Source: Larix sibirica (taxonomy: Eukaryota > Streptophyta > Pinopsida > Pinales > Pinaceae). From it: a stretch of 10,071 nt of DNA. This document shows positions 8,020 through 10,071 of the stretch, piece by piece (the stretch's first letter is position 1; each line of letters starts with the position of its first letter). The notes under the pieces are model-generated. The model did no database searches. It worked only from the letters and a program-made list of their open reading frames with translations, and had not been told where the DNA came from. The stretch is from contig NWUY0300052521.1 of the NCBI GenBank assembly GCA_004151065.3, positions 1 to 10,071 of the forward strand, read 5' to 3'. The position numbers were made by a program, and so were the translations under genes.

Positions 8020-8242
8020 TGTAGAAATCCAGGACTAACCCGGATCGTGGATGAGTCTCATTAGAAACAAAAAAATTAATCTATTGGTATCACACTAATA
8101 TATAAAAATTACATGAGAAGGTCTTCCATTTATAGCATGGAAGATACCCAGCTATAGCTAAGAATGGTTGGGAAGATAAGAACACCTACACAAGCTTACA
8201 ACTCACACATGTTGGTTGCATTTGAAAACACCAACACTAACA
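8020..8242 (-). mobile_element. Probable LTR of a copia-type retrotransposon
   Basis: Read on the - strand, the segment begins TGTTAG (8242 to 8237) and ends CTACA (8024 to 8020), giving canonical TG..CA ends with a short imperfect terminal inverted repeat. A polypurine tract, TGAGGGGG, abuts the TGTTAG end (8250 to 8243), as at the 3' LTR of plant copia elements, where a GAGGGGG-type tract precedes TGTTA. Inside, TATAAAT on the - strand (8134-8128) lies about 110 bases from the start, where a U3 promoter would be. At 223 bases the length suits a copia LTR. The second LTR is not in the window, so neither the limits nor the 5-base target duplication (left flank GCTTT) could be checked. Confidence 0.5.
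8122..8144 (-). promoter_or_regulatory. TATA box within a perfect inverted repeat (LTR U3)
   Basis: TCTTCCAT (8122-8129) and ATGGAAGA (8137-8144) are perfect 8-base inverted arms around a 7-base loop. On the - strand the TATA motif TATAAAT covers 8134-8128, straddling loop and arm. It would place transcription start some 25-35 bases further, near 8100, inside the LTR. A second perfect palindrome, AGCTATAGCT, lies at 8150-8159. Promoter function is inferred from position in the putative LTR. Confidence 0.45.
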
Positions 8243-8250
8243 CCCCCTCA
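8243..8250 (-). other. Putative polypurine tract
   Basis: On the - strand this reads TGAGGGGG directly before the TGTTAG start of the LTR. It would serve as primer for plus-strand DNA synthesis. Position and composition match plant copia elements; the run is short, so the call depends on the LTR call. Confidence 0.45.
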
Positions 8251-9988
8251 TAAGCGAAACATAGGGAGGAAACAAAAGAAAACAAAGATGGGTCCCGACA
8301 ACAAATCCTGATAAGATACCCATGTACAAACACTCATAAATGGAGAAAAGGAGAAAAACCCATATGATAAAAAGTCCTCTTTAAAAGAGAGTCAATCACC
8401 ACTGTTGAAAATTGCACATTCCAAACTACTGCGGCAATGCGATCGAATGCACACCCCCAAAATAAATTGATCATCTAAAATTGAGTCCCAACACAAAGCC
8501 CAGAGTAGGTAGTCATTTACAATAAAGAAAACATCATATATCGAGTATCTCTATGGACGTCAATCCATCTGTCAATATAAGAATCGATACTATGTACAAC
8601 GCTCACTCAAAAGATGCTTGATCTCAATCAAAGTGGTGAATAAAGAATCACCTAAGGAAGCCTTGCATACCCCTCCCCCCACAATTCTAAACTGAATGGA
8701 AAAGATGATGGCATTGGATGTCACAGTTGATGGCGAAAGTATGTAGGTATGAGCTACAAGTGAAAAAGATGCAAAACAACTCAAGCAAGAAACACTCCAA
8801 AGTGGTGAGCTCGAAGAGACTGCAAAACAATACAATACAATTGATTGAGGGAATTTCCCAGTGACACTCTCAAGACTATCTATACAAGTGACACAAAATC
8901 CACTACTCAAAGGTGCAAAACAAGAGGTACCATAAATAACCATCATGGACAACAATCCTTAATATGTGTCCTAACAAACAAGGCCAAGTTAGATACCCAT
9001 TTTTAATAGAGAAATCAACACATGTTCATTGAACTCATGAGAAAAAACAACTATCTCAATTAAACAAATCAATGTGGTGTGCAACCACTCAATGGAACTA
9101 GAATGGTATAATCTTTGCAACACCTCAAACAAAATGAAAATAGAGACTTCACTAAATAGTTATGAAAAAAAATCCCCCAATAATCTCTTTACAATAAATT
9201 TGACAAAAAAAAATCATATGCCAAAATTGCCTCCAAAAACCAACAATGGTGATTAAGGAAATCAAAACTTGCTCATGAAAAAACTCATCACATATACCAA
9301 ACCACCACGATCTCGCTATCGACACACACATCTATGTGATCTAATCAAGATCAACGCAAGAGCCAAAAATGTGGCCCCATTGTCCAACGACAGGAGAACC
9401 AAAATAATCTGTAACACGATCCACAAATGGAGGAGAGCGATCATATAAGAAAACCAGGGCCAAACTTTGATCATACCTTGATCACTTAGACCACCAAACT
9501 TTGCTACAGTACTCTCATTGTCTATGACATAGTTTTAATCATGTCAATCTCCCCATTGTTAGCACAACCATTGTCAGCTTACTAGTGGTCAAATTGTGAA
9601 CACCAATGACTATCGCTAAGCCAATCTAGTGTCACTTAAAGTCCGAAGCAAGTATAATGAATCATGCCTTGACATAATTTCATTATCAATGTACCTTATC
9701 CTTACCATAATTGATAGTGTGTGCCATTGTGTCAACATTACATTACATCATTTTGCTCACCAATAATGCATGTCCATGTACAAGTGGAAAAATAAATAAA
9801 TTTGCACATCATTATCATGTATTAAATTTTTAAAATTTCTTTAGCATATGCTATATTTGATTTGTTAATTTATGTATTTGATTTGTCCCATCCCAGTTTT
9901 GGAACGAAAGCTCTAGTGTAATGTACCTATTATGGAATTTTTTGAAAAAGATAAGTATGAGAATGAATGATATAACATGTGTGATAGA
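8251..9988 (-). other. Putative internal region of LTR element, no protein recognised
   Basis: If the LTR at 8020-8242 is the 3' LTR of a - strand element, this stretch is its internal part and should carry RNase H and RT of pol nearest the LTR. I cannot read any such motif on the - strand. The longest - strand frame (8590-8955, 121 codons; a serine- and cysteine-rich, hydrophobic product) fits no gag or pol family. The + strand of 8710-8935 shows stop-broken pieces rich in Glu, Lys and Gln (such as EKDAKQLKQETLQSGELEE), also unassigned. Up to about 9560 the + strand is A-rich; beyond that it is plain AT-rich DNA. The far LTR and primer-binding site were not seen, so the right boundary of the element is unknown. 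Confidence 0.3.
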
Positions 9989-10071
9989 ATTAGAAAAACA
10001 TCAAAAAGGTTGTAACATGCACATACATTATTAAAAAAACATGAAAAAGGTTGTAACATGCACATACATTA
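9989..10071 (+). repeat. 41-bp tandem repeat cut by the window edge
   Basis: Two copies with a 41-base period lie at 9989-10029 and 10030-10070. Each runs ATTA-A-AAACAT, then AAAAAGGTTGTAACATGCAC, then ATAC; they differ at very few bases. A weaker third copy may precede them, with TAACATG at 9973-9979, 40 bases before the next one. The array may continue past the window end. Confidence 0.85.

Noticed and set aside
8083-8096. TTGGTATCA as a tRNA-Met primer-binding site of a forward LTR element
   Set aside because: It resembles the start of a PBS (TGGTATCAGAGC) but diverges after TATCA. It also lies inside the segment better explained as a - strand LTR with an abutting polypurine tract.
9074-9256. 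60-codon + strand frame
   Set aside because: Lysine- and asparagine-rich product of A-rich DNA, with no start context or domain; likely chance.
1-10071. A CRISPR array, bacterial defence locus or prokaryotic operon
   Set aside because: No regularly spaced repeats with unique spacers, no ribosome-binding sites with dense genes, and the protein content is eukaryotic retrotransposon.

Overview
The window looks like intergenic nuclear DNA of a seed plant. It is AT-rich and holds decayed non-LTR retrotransposons of the plant L1 type (APE-like endonuclease, reverse transcriptase, zf-RVT zinc finger, C-terminal RNase H), a probable SINE relic and a probable copia-type LTR. I see no intact host gene, tRNA, rRNA, CRISPR array or prokaryotic operon. 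The style of the L1 protein made me think of a gymnosperm, but the sequence alone does not settle that.

Layout. From 1 to 490 is unassigned DNA that may be the upstream part of the first LINE. From about 493 to 5131 lies LINE-A on the + strand, a nearly full-length ORF2 relic. It can be followed in order: endonuclease (to ~1218), linker (to 1835), reverse transcriptase (1836-2913), thumb/connector (to ~3610), zf-RVT finger (to 3989), RNase H (to 4525), then a 3' UTR ending in AATAAA and a short A-tract at 5131. At least six reading-frame changes and more than a dozen in-frame stops make it dead, and key endonuclease and RT catalytic residues are replaced.

From about 5310 to 5480 lies a GC-richer patch with a tRNA-like A box and a degenerate B box (probable SINE relic), then a 48-bp tandem duplication at 5492-5587. 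From about 5829 to 6505 lies LINE-B on the + strand, the 3' end of a second L1-type element that keeps a long open RNase H frame but has lost most of its catalytic acids. From 6506 to 8019 no gene is recognised; the only notable part is a hairpin-rich, GC-richer patch at 6918-7057. At 8020-8242 lies a probable LTR on the - strand with TG..CA ends, a TATA box inside a perfect inverted repeat and an abutting polypurine tract. The DNA from 8251 to about 9988 would be the internal part of that element, but no gag or pol protein can be read in it. The window ends inside a 41-bp tandem repeat (9989-10071).

These pieces do not form a working system. They are a record of successive insertions followed by neutral decay. 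The decay includes several stop codons in CAG/CTG (CHG) context, as expected from deamination of methylated cytosines in silenced plant transposons. I found no convincing evidence of a new biological system. The items most worth checking are the palindromic U3 promoter of the LTR, the apparently coding-free internal region next to it, the CHG-context stops, and the tandem array cut by the window edge.
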